NCBI RefSeq assembly: GCF_935825525.1 | Contig: NZ_CAKXZT010000090.1 | Coordinates: 1-64,000, forward strand | DNA from: Mesorhizobium escarrei | Lineage (GTDB): Bacteria > Pseudomonadota > Alphaproteobacteria > Rhizobiales > Rhizobiaceae | Length of the DNA: 64,000 bases | Direction: 5' to 3' | Shown: piece by piece, positions 41,616 through 50,338 of the stretch | Layout: each line of letters starts with the position of its first letter | How positions within the stretch are numbered: the first letter of the stretch is position 1 | Position numbers and translations under genes: made by a program | Notes under the pieces: model-generated | Database searches by the model: none | Seen by the model: only the letters and a program-made list of their open reading frames with translations | Told to the model about the DNA's origin: nothing

Positions 41616-43793
41616 GTGACCCAACCCAACTTCACCGGCCCCATTGTTGGTAACCCGCCAATCATTGGCAATCCGATCGTCATCGGTATAGACGCCGGCG
41701 GCACCATGACCGACACGATCCTTGTCGATCAGGACGGCCACTTCAAGATCGGCAAGTCGGCAACCACTCCGAAGAACGAAGCCGAGGGTTTTCTGGCCTC
41801 GGCCGAGGACGCGGCAGACGCCTGGGGCATATCGCTGGAATCGCTGTTTTCCGGCGTCAATGTCGTGCTCTATTCCGGCACCGGCATGCTCAACACGCTG
41901 TTGTCGCGCACCGGCCGCCGGCTCGGGCTGATCACCACCAAGGGCCTCGAGGATATGATCCTGATGGGCCGCGGCCTGCAGGCCTGGGCCGACTATTCCT
42001 ATGCCGACCGGCTGCACGCGGTCACCCATCATCATCCCGATCCGCTGGTGCCGCGCCGCCGCACCCACGGTGTCACCGAGCGCATCGATCAGTTTGGCGA
42101 CATCGTGCTACCGCTCTACGAGCATGAGGTTTCGGCCGCCGCCAAGAGGCTGATCGCCGACAAGGTCGAAGCGATCTGCATCATGACCATCTTCTCGCAC
42201 GTCAATCCGGTGCACGAGAAGCGCATCGCCGAGATCTGCCGCGAGGAGGTCGAGAAGGCCGGCGCCGACATCATCGTCTACACCAGCCACGAGGTCCGCC
42301 CGGTCATTCGCGAACAGTCGCGGCTGAATTCGGTGCTGATCGAGGCCTACGCGACCTCGCGCGGCCGCAAGCAGCTCAAGGGGATCGAGGACGTCTCGAA
42401 GAAATACGGCTTCAAATATGGGGTCCAGACGCTGCTCTCCTTCGGTGGCCTGACCTCGATCAACCACCCGCGCCTGCATGAAACCATGATCTCCGGCCCG
42501 ATCGGCGGCATCCTCGGTGCTGCCTATGTCGGCAAGCTGATCGGCAACGACTCGCTGATCTGTTCGGATATGGGCGGCACCTCCTTCGACATGGGCGTCA
42601 TCACGCGCGGCCAGACGCGGATCGAGAACGAGCCGTTGATGGACCGTTTCAAGCTCAACGTGCCGACGCTGCATCTCGACACCATCGGCGCCGGCGCCGG
42701 CATGATCCTCAAGCTCGATCCGTTGACCAAGAAGGTCAGCCTCGGGCCGGAAAGCGCCGGCTCCGACCCTGGCCCGATCTGCTTCGATCGCGGCGGCACC
42801 GAGCCCACCATCGCCGACTGCGACGCCATCCTCGGTCGCCTCAACCCACACTATTTTCTGGGCGGCAAGGTTGTGCTGCAGGTCGAAAAGGCCCGCCGCG
42901 CCTTCCAGGAGAAATGCTCCGACATATTGGGCGTCGGGCTGGAGGAAGCCGCCGAAGGCATGATCGACATGCTGGAGTCCGACGCCAACAACGCGCTGCG
43001 CCGCGTCATCTCGGGCCAAGGCATCCATCCGTCGGAGTTCACGCTGCTCTCCTATGGTGGCTCCGGTCCGCTGCATCTGGCCGGCTGCTCCAGAGGCATC
43101 GGCTTCAAGGATATCATCACCTTCCAGTTCGCAGCCGCCTTCTCCGCCTTCGGCTGCACCACGGCCGATTTCATGCGCCGTCATTCGGTGTCGACGCAGC
43201 ACGACATCCCGTCACGCGCCGATGAAGCCACACTTGCCGCCTTCGGTGCCAAGGTCACCACGGTCTGGAACGACCTGACCAAGGCCGCGGTCGACGAAAT
43301 GATCGCCGACGGTCACGCGCGCGAGAAGATCAGGACCGTGCCCTTCCTGATGATGCGCTACACCGGCCAGCTCGAGGATGTCGAAGTCATGGCGCCGCTG
43401 GCCGAGATCAATTCGGCCGACGACATGCGCAAAGTCATCGACGAGTTCGAGGCGGTCTATGCCAAGGTCAACCATCGCGTGTCGCGCTATGGCGAAGCCG
43501 GCTTCACCATCACCGAACTCGGGCTGATCGCCACCGCCGACAAGGTCAAGCCGGTACTGCTCAAACGTCCGCTCGGCGCCTCCAATCCGGCAGCCGCCCA
43601 CAAGGGCGGGCGCGAGGCCTATATTGGCGGGCGCTGGCACAAGGCCAATCTCTACGAGATGGATCTCTTGCAGCCCGGCCACGAAGTGATCGGCCCGGCC
43701 ATCATCGAACATCCCGCCACCACGCTCGTCGTTCATCCGCAGGACCGCGTCTTTGTCGATGAATGGACGCTGCTGCACTACACCCACGCTTGA
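41616..43793 (+). CDS. acxA: Acetone carboxylase-type beta subunit (hydantoinase A/oxoprolinase fold)
   Basis: 725 aa, close to the 717 aa of known AcxA. N-terminal nucleotide-binding core IVIGIDAGGTMTDTILVD (actin-like phosphate loop) and a second glycine loop SDMGGTSFDMGVI belong to the hydantoinase A family. With AcxB and AcxC, the enzyme converts acetone and bicarbonate to acetoacetate using ATP. GTG start with GAGGCG. The three-subunit order and the presence of the gamma gene distinguish this from hydantoinase or 5-oxoprolinase pairs, although acetophenone-type carboxylases remain possible. Confidence 0.85.
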   Translation: MTQPNFTGPIVGNPPIIGNPIVIGIDAGGTMTDTILVDQDGHFKIGKSATTPKNEAEGFLASAEDAADAWGISLESLFSGVNVVLYSGTGMLNTLLSRTGRRLGLITTKGLEDMILMGRGLQAWADYSYADRLHAVTHHHPDPLVPRRRTHGVTERIDQFGDIVLPLYEHEVSAAAKRLIADKVEAICIMTIFSHVNPVHEKRIAEICREEVEKAGADIIVYTSHEVRPVIREQSRLNSVLIEAYATSRGRKQLKGIEDVSKKYGFKYGVQTLLSFGGLTSINHPRLHETMISGPIGGILGAAYVGKLIGNDSLICSDMGGTSFDMGVITRGQTRIENEPLMDRFKLNVPTLHLDTIGAGAGMILKLDPLTKKVSLGPESAGSDPGPICFDRGGTEPTIADCDAILGRLNPHYFLGGKVVLQVEKARRAFQEKCSDILGVGLEEAAEGMIDMLESDANNALRRVISGQGIHPSEFTLLSYGGSGPLHLAGCSRGIGFKDIITFQFAAAFSAFGCTTADFMRRHSVSTQHDIPSRADEATLAAFGAKVTTVWNDLTKAAVDEMIADGHAREKIRTVPFLMMRYTGQLEDVEVMAPLAEINSADDMRKVIDEFEAVYAKVNHRVSRYGEAGFTITELGLIATADKVKPVLLKRPLGASNPAAAHKGGREAYIGGRWHKANLYEMDLLQPGHEVIGPAIIEHPATTLVVHPQDRVFVDEWTLLHYTHA

Positions 43794-43806
43794 GAGGGCG
43801 AAAGCC

Positions 43807-46011
43807 ATGTTGGACAAACCTGCCTCGGCCCTGCGCCTTCGCGAAAGACTGCTCGATTCCGAGCGGCTGATGGAGGAGACCGGCTGCTACGACGGCATCA
43901 CCGAACTCACGCTGCGCAACCAGGATCCGCTGAAATTCGAGACGCTGCACACCAAGCTGCGCGCCTATTGCGTCTCGGCACGTGAGATGGCCCGCCGCAT
44001 CTCGGCCTCGCCCGGCGTGCGCGAGGTCGGCGAAATGGTGGTCGCCATCTACACCCCCGAAGGCGACGCCATCGCGCTCTCCAACGGCATCATGGTGCAT
44101 GTCCATACGATGAGCCGCTTCATCAAGTGGATGATCAAGAACAACTACGAGGAAAATCCGCGCATCCGCGAAGGCGATATCTTTGCCAACAACGATGCTT
44201 TCATCGGCACCGTGCAGGTGCCCGACGTCATGGACGTGGTGCCGATCTTCCATGAAGGGACGCTGGTCGGCTGGGCGGGTGCCGTCTGCCACGAGCTGGA
44301 AGCCGGCGGCATCACCCCGGGTGGCGACGTCTGTCTCGCGCAAGAGCGCTTCACCGAAGGCCTGTTCGTCTGCGCCGAGAAGATCGGCGAGAACGACGAG
44401 ATCCGCCGTGACTACGTCATCCGCTGTGAGCGCAATCTGCGCATGCCGATCTACTGGGTGCTCGACGAAAAGGCCAAGGTCGCCTCCTGCATCGACATGC
44501 GCGAAAGCGTCAAGCAGCTGATCTCCGAGATCGGCCTCGACTACTGGATGAAGGTGTCGAAGGAGTTCATCGAGGAAGGCCGGCGCGCCCAGCTCGCCCG
44601 CACCCGCCAGCTCACCGTTCCGGGTATCTATCGCGGCCACACTTTTTATGGCCACGTCACCGCCGGCAAGCCAGGTTTCCAGCTGCTTGGCGATCCGGAT
44701 TGGCTCTACAACATCCCGATCGAGATGGAGATCACCACTGACGGCAAGATCACCATGGACTTCGAGGGCACCCAGCCTTGGGGCTATCATTCGATGAACT
44801 GCACACCGGCCGGCATGGATGGCGGCATGTTCGTGACGCTGACCCAGCACATGAATTTCGAAGGCCTGGTCAATGACGGTGCCTGGATGGCGACTGAACT
44901 GAAACTGCCGCATGGCACCTGGACCAACCCCGACAACGAAATGGTGGCCACCGCCACCTCGTGGGCCTTGCTGCTGCCGGCCTACGGCGTTTTCCAGCGG
45001 CTTTTGTCGCGCAGCTTCCTGGCGCGGGGCTTCGTCGAGGAGGCGTTCGTCGGCCAGGTCAACAGCCCGATGATCGAGATGGGCGGCGAAAGCCAGTATG
45101 GCACGCCGTTCGGCATGGCGCATTTCGAATGCGCCGCCGCCGGTTCCGGCGCGCTCGCCATCAAGGATGGTCTCGACACCGCCTATGTCGGCTGGAATCC
45201 GGAATCCGACATGGGCAACATCGAGGTCTGGGAACAGTCGATGCCGATGGTCTATATCGGCCGCTCGATCGTGCCCAACTCGGGTGGTGCCGGTAAATAT
45301 CGCGGCGGCTGTTCGTTCATCTCGACCTGGCTGATCAACAAGACCTCGCATCTCAGGTTGCACACGTCGGAGCACTCATCGCGGGTGTTCGACAATGTCG
45401 GTATGTGCGGCGGCTATCCGGCGCCGACCTGCCAGAAGCATCGCGCGGTGCGCAATTCCAACATTCATGAACTGGCCGCCAGGGGTGAACCTCTGGCGCA
45501 CTCGCCCGGCATCGACCCGCACGTCTCGGATTACGAGAAGAACATCGGTGGCGACCATGTCGTGGTCGAGGGCCCCTACATCACGTCGCCGCACAAGTCC
45601 GGCGACATCTTCAGCCATTCCTACAATGGCGGCGGCGGTTACGGCGACGTGCTGGAGCGCGATCCGATCAAGACGGCATGGGATGTCGAGAATGGTTTTC
45701 TCACCCGCGAAGCGGCGGACCAGGTTTTCGGCATTGTGCTGAAGGACGATGAAGACGGTTATCCCATCGCCGATATCGACGCCACGGTCGAACGCCGCGC
45801 CGCCATGCGCAAGCAACGTCTGGCCAAGGCAATCCCGGTGGCGGACTGGATCGCCGCCGAGCGCGGTCGGGTCGAAAAGGCCGACTTCGCGCCCGAAGTG
45901 AAGAAAATGTACGCCAGTGCGATCAAGCTGTCGTCGCGCTTCACCAAGGATTTCAGCGATTTCTGGAACGTCGATGCCAGATCGATCTTTATGCCGGGAG
46001 CAAAGCCATGA
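43807..46011 (+). CDS. acxB: Acetone carboxylase-type alpha subunit (hydantoinase B fold)
   Basis: 734 aa; reference AcxB is about 776 aa. Hydantoinase B pattern FANNDAFIGTVQVPDVM, FHEGTLVGWAGAVCHELEAGG (with His ligands of the proposed metal site), and MEIGGESQYGTPFG-like MEMGGESQYGTP. The ATG at 43807 has GAGAGGG upstream; an in-frame ATG at 43753 would overlap acxA. Follows acxA by 13 bases and overlaps acxC by four. Likely forms the alpha2beta2gamma2 complex in the cytoplasm. Confidence 0.87.
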   Translation: MLDKPASALRLRERLLDSERLMEETGCYDGITELTLRNQDPLKFETLHTKLRAYCVSAREMARRISASPGVREVGEMVVAIYTPEGDAIALSNGIMVHVHTMSRFIKWMIKNNYEENPRIREGDIFANNDAFIGTVQVPDVMDVVPIFHEGTLVGWAGAVCHELEAGGITPGGDVCLAQERFTEGLFVCAEKIGENDEIRRDYVIRCERNLRMPIYWVLDEKAKVASCIDMRESVKQLISEIGLDYWMKVSKEFIEEGRRAQLARTRQLTVPGIYRGHTFYGHVTAGKPGFQLLGDPDWLYNIPIEMEITTDGKITMDFEGTQPWGYHSMNCTPAGMDGGMFVTLTQHMNFEGLVNDGAWMATELKLPHGTWTNPDNEMVATATSWALLLPAYGVFQRLLSRSFLARGFVEEAFVGQVNSPMIEMGGESQYGTPFGMAHFECAAAGSGALAIKDGLDTAYVGWNPESDMGNIEVWEQSMPMVYIGRSIVPNSGGAGKYRGGCSFISTWLINKTSHLRLHTSEHSSRVFDNVGMCGGYPAPTCQKHRAVRNSNIHELAARGEPLAHSPGIDPHVSDYEKNIGGDHVVVEGPYITSPHKSGDIFSHSYNGGGGYGDVLERDPIKTAWDVENGFLTREAADQVFGIVLKDDEDGYPIADIDATVERRAAMRKQRLAKAIPVADWIAAERGRVEKADFAPEVKKMYASAIKLSSRFTKDFSDFWNVDARSIFMPGAKP

Positions 46012-46502
46012 CCTCGTACAGCAAGGAAGTCATCCGCGATCTGGCTAGCGGCCAACTGCCGTGGCCGCAGACAAGGCGCATCATGAGCGCCTACAAGGAC
46101 GATGACCGCTTCTTCAAGATGGTCGCCGTCTATCAGGACCGCGTCGCCTGGAAAGACCCGATCCTGCTGCCGGTCTCGGACCATCTGTTCATCTGCCAGA
46201 GCGGCGACGAGCGGATAACCCGCTGTGAGTGCGGCCATTCCTTCGGCGATTACCGCAAGAACTGGAAGCTCAACGCCGCTATTCATGTGCGCAACACCGA
46301 GGAGGCGCTGCGCGAGATCTACCCAAACAGCGATCTGCCCGATCCCCAATGGATGGAGATCCGCGAGTTCATCTGCCCGCAATGCGGCACGCTGCACGAG
46401 GTCGAGGCAGCAGCGCCGGGCTATCCGATCGTGCATGATTTCGAGCCCGATCTCGAAGGCTTCTATCGCGAATGGCTGGGCAAGCCGCTCAAGGGAAGTT
46501 GA
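46008..46502 (+). CDS. acxC: Acetone carboxylase-type gamma subunit
   Basis: 164 aa (known AcxC about 168). Start overlaps acxB in ATGA. Carries a C-x-C-G-H pair (RCECGHSFGDYRKNWKLN) and a C-P-x-C-G (FICPQCGTLHEV), a probable zinc-ribbon site. The pattern and gene order identify the acetone-carboxylase type of this family rather than hydantoinases, which lack this subunit. Confidence 0.88.
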   Translation: MTSYSKEVIRDLASGQLPWPQTRRIMSAYKDDDRFFKMVAVYQDRVAWKDPILLPVSDHLFICQSGDERITRCECGHSFGDYRKNWKLNAAIHVRNTEEALREIYPNSDLPDPQWMEIREFICPQCGTLHEVEAAAPGYPIVHDFEPDLEGFYREWLGKPLKGS

Positions 46503-46506
46503 TGCC

Positions 46507-47277
46507 ATGAACCGCGTCGCAGGCAAGATAGCGCTCGTCACCGGGGCCGGCATGGGTCTCGGGCGGGCATCGTCGTTGTTGCTCGCCGCCGAAGGCGCCA
46601 AGGTCGTCGTCACCGATATCGATGAGACGGCCGCTCGCCAGACCGCCGAGTTGATCGCTGAGAACGGCGGCGAAAGCCTTTCATTTAGCCACGACGTTTC
46701 CAACCTCGAAGACTGGCCGTCCGTGATGTCGGCGGTGGCGAAACGGTTTGGGCGGCTCGATGTACTGGTCAACAATGCCGGCATCGCCACTGCCAAGAAC
46801 ATCGAGGACACTTCGCTGCCGGAATGGCGGCGCACCATGGCCGTCAATCTCGACGGCGTCTTTTTCGGCTGCCAGCAGGGCATTGCCCTGATGAAGCAAT
46901 CGAGCGGCGGCTCGATCATCAATCTGTCGTCCATCGACGGTATCATCGGTGAGGCCGAACTCGCCGCCTATTGCGCCTCCAAGGGCGGCGTGCGCACGCT
47001 GACCAAGGCGGTCGCCGTGCACTGCGCCGAAAGGCGCTACGGCATCCGCTGCAACTCCATCCACCCCGGCTACATCTGGACGCCGCAGACCGAAAACTAT
47101 CTGCGCGATCTCGGCACGCTCGATCAGGAGAAGGCCAAGGCGCTCGCCCGCCACCCGATCGGCTTTCTCGGTGAGCCCAACGACATCGCCTACATGGTGC
47201 TCTACCTCGCTTCCGATGAATCGAAATTCGTCACCGGCTCCGAAATGGTCGTCGATGGAGGTTATCTTGCTGTGTGA
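46507..47277 (+). CDS. SDR-family oxidoreductase 1 in the acx operon
   Basis: 256-aa classical short-chain dehydrogenase: NAD-binding VTGAGMGLGRASS, NNAG, catalytic Ser in NLSSIDG and Y-C-A-S-K. Begins 4 bases after acxC with AAGGGAAG upstream, so co-translated. Typical of cyclic-alcohol or 3-oxoacyl-type dehydrogenases. Probably acts on a precursor or product of the carboxylase, for example secondary-alcohol oxidation to a ketone; this is inferred. Confidence 0.85.
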   Translation: MNRVAGKIALVTGAGMGLGRASSLLLAAEGAKVVVTDIDETAARQTAELIAENGGESLSFSHDVSNLEDWPSVMSAVAKRFGRLDVLVNNAGIATAKNIEDTSLPEWRRTMAVNLDGVFFGCQQGIALMKQSSGGSIINLSSIDGIIGEAELAAYCASKGGVRTLTKAVAVHCAERRYGIRCNSIHPGYIWTPQTENYLRDLGTLDQEKAKALARHPIGFLGEPNDIAYMVLYLASDESKFVTGSEMVVDGGYLAV

Positions 47278-47334
47278 TCGAGAACCCCCGTCCGGCCTGC
47301 TTGCCTGCCCCAAACCGTTTGGAGACAACAGCTG

Positions 47335-48162
47335 ATGCCAAGCCTTTGCGGCCGCAGCGCGATCGTAACCGGTGGGTTTTCGGGCATGGGCCTTGCCATT
47401 GCGACAGCGCTTGCCGAGGCCGGCGCCAATGTCGCCGTCGGCTCCTACATCGCGCCCGCCGGCGCTGACACATCCGATGCCGCCTACTATCCGGGTGGGG
47501 ATGAAATCGAGCGCGTACGAACCGCTCTTGCTGCACAGGGAACCAAGGTCCACGCCGCCCATCTCGACGTGCGCGATAGCGACATCACCAACCGTTTCGC
47601 GGCGGAAGCCGAGGCGGCCATCGGCCCCATCGACATTCTGGTCAACGCCGCCGGCACCACCGCAGAGCAGCCGGTCTGCGGTCATTCCGACGCGCTGTGG
47701 GACAAGATCGTCGACACCAATCTGACCGGCGCTTTCCGTGTCACGCGTGCCGTGTTGCCTGGCATGATCGGGCGCGGCTGGGGCCGCATCGTCAACATCG
47801 GCTCGACGGCGGCTTCCGTCGGCTGGAAGGACAATCCGGCCTACTGCGCCTCGAAGGCTGGCCTTCTCGGCCTGACCCGCTGCGTGGCGCTGGAAGGCGC
47901 TGCCTATGGCGTCACCTGCGTCATGATCAGCCCGACGTGGGTCGAGACCGAATTGATGCGCCGCAACGTGGCGCAGGTCGTCGAGCGCGAAGGCAGGGGA
48001 CGGACCGCGCAGGAAGCGATGGCCGAGATCGCCCGGGGCAACCCGCAACAGCGCATGCTGCAGCCGCAGGAGATCGCAGCTTTGGCCGTCTTCCTGTGCT
48101 CGGACATGGCCAGGGGCATCACCATGGAAAACATACAGATCACCGGCGGAGCACTGTGGTAG
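47335..48162 (+). CDS. SDR-family oxidoreductase 2 (3-hydroxybutyrate dehydrogenase-like)
   Basis: 275 aa. Cofactor motif VTGGFSGMGLAIATALAEAGANVAVG; catalytic Ser in NIGSTAASVG and Y-C-A-S-K. The N-terminal half has a small insertion after the cofactor site (SYIAPAGADTSDAAYYPGGDEIER), seen in 3-hydroxybutyrate-dehydrogenase relatives. A role in interconverting acetoacetate made by the carboxylase with 3-hydroxybutyrate would fit, but other hydroxyacids are possible. Confidence 0.8.
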   Translation: MPSLCGRSAIVTGGFSGMGLAIATALAEAGANVAVGSYIAPAGADTSDAAYYPGGDEIERVRTALAAQGTKVHAAHLDVRDSDITNRFAAEAEAAIGPIDILVNAAGTTAEQPVCGHSDALWDKIVDTNLTGAFRVTRAVLPGMIGRGWGRIVNIGSTAASVGWKDNPAYCASKAGLLGLTRCVALEGAAYGVTCVMISPTWVETELMRRNVAQVVEREGRGRTAQEAMAEIARGNPQQRMLQPQEIAALAVFLCSDMARGITMENIQITGGALW

Positions 48163-48242
48163 CGCTCTCGCGGGATGGGTGCGGCCTTCATAGGAGAAGG
48201 CCGGCATTAGGTAAGGAAAGTCCAACCGACAGGGGAACTGAT

Positions 48243-49181
48243 ATGAAAGGGACCAATGTCTTGAAAGGCGCCGGCATCGGGCTGGCGCTCCTGCTTGCAG
48301 CGAACACTCAAGCACGAACCGCCGAACTTGGGGCCAAGGATGAGCCGATCAAGCTTGCCATGCTCGAATGGACCGGCGCTCACGTCTCCACCCGCATCGC
48401 CGGCCAGTTGCTCGAAAAGATCGGCTACAAGGTCGAATACGTCACCGCCGGCAATTTTCCGCAATTCTCCGGCCTTGCCGACGGCTCGCTGAGCGCCTCC
48501 GTGGAGATCTGGCTGAACAATGTCGGCGACATCTATCCCAAGGTACTGGCCGAGAAGAAGATCGAGGACATCGGCAAGCTCGATCTCGAAACGCGCGAAG
48601 GCTGGATCTATCCGAAGTTCATGGAGAAGGTCTGCCCGGGCCTGCCCGACTGGACGGCGCTGACCAAGCCCGAATGCGTGCAGGCGCTGTCGACGCCCGA
48701 GACGGCGCCCAATGGCCGCTTCCTTGACTATCCGGCTGATTGGGGCTCGCGCGCAGCGACCATCCTGGCCGACAATAACATGCCCTACACTGCCGTGCCG
48801 GCGGGGTCGGAGGGCGCGCTGGTCGCCGAGCTTGAATCCGCCGAGGCAGCCAAGTCACCGCTGGTCATGATGTTCTGGGGTCCGCACTATGCGCTCGCCG
48901 AAAACGATGTCGGCTGGATCAAGATGCCGCCCTGCAAGGAACAGGGCAACGAGCACTGCATCACGCCGCCCGACGTCGACAAGATCGTCTGGTCCGGCTT
49001 TGGCGCCAAATGGCCCGCCGCCTACGCTTTCCTCAAGGCCTTCAAGATGGATGCCACCGAACAGCAGAAGATGATGCTGGCCGTCGACAAGGACGGCAAG
49101 GATCTCGACGCCGTCGTCAAGGAATGGGTCGACAAGAACGAGCCCGCCTGGAAGCCCTGGGTCGATGCGGCTAAGGGATAG
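48243..49181 (+). CDS. Glycine-betaine/proline-type ABC substrate-binding protein (OpuAC/ProX-like)
   Basis: 312 aa with a Sec signal peptide (MKGTNVLKGAGIGLALLLAANTQARTA). Mature domain KLAMLEWTGAHVSTRIAGQLLEKIGYKVEYVTAGNFPQFSGLADGSLSASVEIWLNN matches OpuAC. A tryptophan/tyrosine-rich cleft (MMFWGPHYALAENDVGW) suits binding of quaternary amines. ATG at 48243 behind AGGGGAA. It stands in the acx operon region, so the true substrate may be a ketone precursor. Confidence 0.86.
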   Translation: MKGTNVLKGAGIGLALLLAANTQARTAELGAKDEPIKLAMLEWTGAHVSTRIAGQLLEKIGYKVEYVTAGNFPQFSGLADGSLSASVEIWLNNVGDIYPKVLAEKKIEDIGKLDLETREGWIYPKFMEKVCPGLPDWTALTKPECVQALSTPETAPNGRFLDYPADWGSRAATILADNNMPYTAVPAGSEGALVAELESAEAAKSPLVMMFWGPHYALAENDVGWIKMPPCKEQGNEHCITPPDVDKIVWSGFGAKWPAAYAFLKAFKMDATEQQKMMLAVDKDGKDLDAVVKEWVDKNEPAWKPWVDAAKG

Positions 49182-49276
49182 AGGCTCGATGTCTCGCCGC
49201 TTGAGCGGCGGTCGATTTGCCAACCTGGCTTTGCATCAAGCGAGGCCGGGTTTCGGTCGCGCGAGGGCCTGAGCGA

Positions 49277-50338
49277 ATGAACACTGCCGCCCCGCGAATC
49301 AAGCTTGCCTGCCGCAATGTGTGGAAGGTCTACGGGCGGCGTCCTGCCTATTATTTCGATTCACGCGGCTACATCATCGAGCCGGACGCACTGGCCGAGC
49401 GGCTGCGCTCGGAAGCGCATCTGCCCGCCGTGGTCGATGCCACGTTCGAGGTGGCGACCGGCGAGATCTTCGTCATCATGGGGCTCTCCGGCTCTGGCAA
49501 GTCGACGCTGGTGCGCTGCCTGTCGCGGCTGGTCGAGCCGAGCGCAGGCGAAATTCTCCTCGATGGCCGGGATCTGCTGAAAGCCACCGGCAAGGAACTC
49601 ATCGAACTGCGCCGCCATGCCATGGGCATGGTGTTCCAGAATTTCGGCCTGCTGCCGCACCTTACCATTCTGGGCAATGTGGCGTTCCCACTGAAGATCC
49701 AGGGCAAGCCGGTCAAGGAGCGCGAAGCCCGCGCCCGCGAAATGATTGCGCTGGTCGGCCTCGAAGGCCGTGAGACCTCGTTTCCGCATCAGCTCTCAGG
49801 CGGGCAGCAGCAGCGCGTCGGCATCGCCCGCTCGCTCGCAGTCGGCCCGGAACTGTGGTTCCTCGACGAGCCGTTCTCGGCGCTCGATCCGCTCATCCGA
49901 AGGCAGATGCAAGACGAATTCCTGCGTCTGCAGCGGATGCTGAAGAAGACCATCGTCTTCATCACCCACGACATGGCCGAAGCCTTTAGGCTGGCCGACC
50001 GGCTCGCCATCATGCGGGCCGGCAAGATCGTCCAGATCGGCCGTCCGGCCGATATCGTGCTCAACCCGGTCGACGACTATGTCGCCCAGTTCACCGAGGA
50101 CATGCCGCTGCTGCGCGTCATCAGGGCAGGTGATCTCGCAGCACCGCTGAACGGAGCGGCGGTGCCTGATGAAAGCATCGCCGCCGATGCCAGCCTGGAG
50201 GATCTTATTCCACGTCTGGCTTCGGGCGTTTGTGAATTCAGCGTGAAGGGCGAGGGCGCCGGCCCGCCGGCGCTGCTGACCGCTGGCGCCGTGCTTGCCG
50301 TGCTGGAGCGGGAACAGACAAGGCGAACACGGTCGTGA
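49277..50338 (+). CDS. Glycine-betaine/proline-type ABC ATP-binding protein (ProV/OpuAA-like)
   Basis: 353 aa. An N-terminal extension NVWKVYGRRPAYYFDSRGYIIEPDALAERL is characteristic of the ProV branch. Walker A MGLSGSGKSTLVR, signature [16 protein letters not shown], Walker B LWFLDEPFSALDPL. Usually followed by CBS domains in ProV, but here the end is short (about 100 residues after ATPase core) and lacks clear CBS repeats. Start GTG/ATG: ATG 49277 with weak ribosome site. Stop overlaps the permease. Confidence 0.85.
   Translation: MNTAAPRIKLACRNVWKVYGRRPAYYFDSRGYIIEPDALAERLRSEAHLPAVVDATFEVATGEIFVIMGLSGSGKSTLVRCLSRLVEPSAGEILLDGRDLLKATGKELIELRRHAMGMVFQNFGLLPHLTILGNVAFPLKIQGKPVKEREARAREMIALVGLEGRETSFPHQLSGGQQQRVGIARSLAVGPELWFLDEPFSALDPLIRRQMQDEFLRLQRMLKKTIVFITHDMAEAFRLADRLAIMRAGKIVQIGRPADIVLNPVDDYVAQFTEDMPLLRVIRAGDLAAPLNGAAVPDESIAADASLEDLIPRLASGVCEFSVKGEGAGPPALLTAGAVLAVLEREQTRRTRS

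Noticed and set aside
43702..45375. Long open frame of 557 codons opposite acxB
   Set aside because: It is the high-GC mirror of acxB, rich in histidine and arginine, without ribosome site or domain. The same applies to long mirror frames such as 1404-2201, 4934-6574, 6658-7638, 8481-10343, 42108-43202, 45759-46946, 46681-48315, 53454-55202 and 61142-63001.
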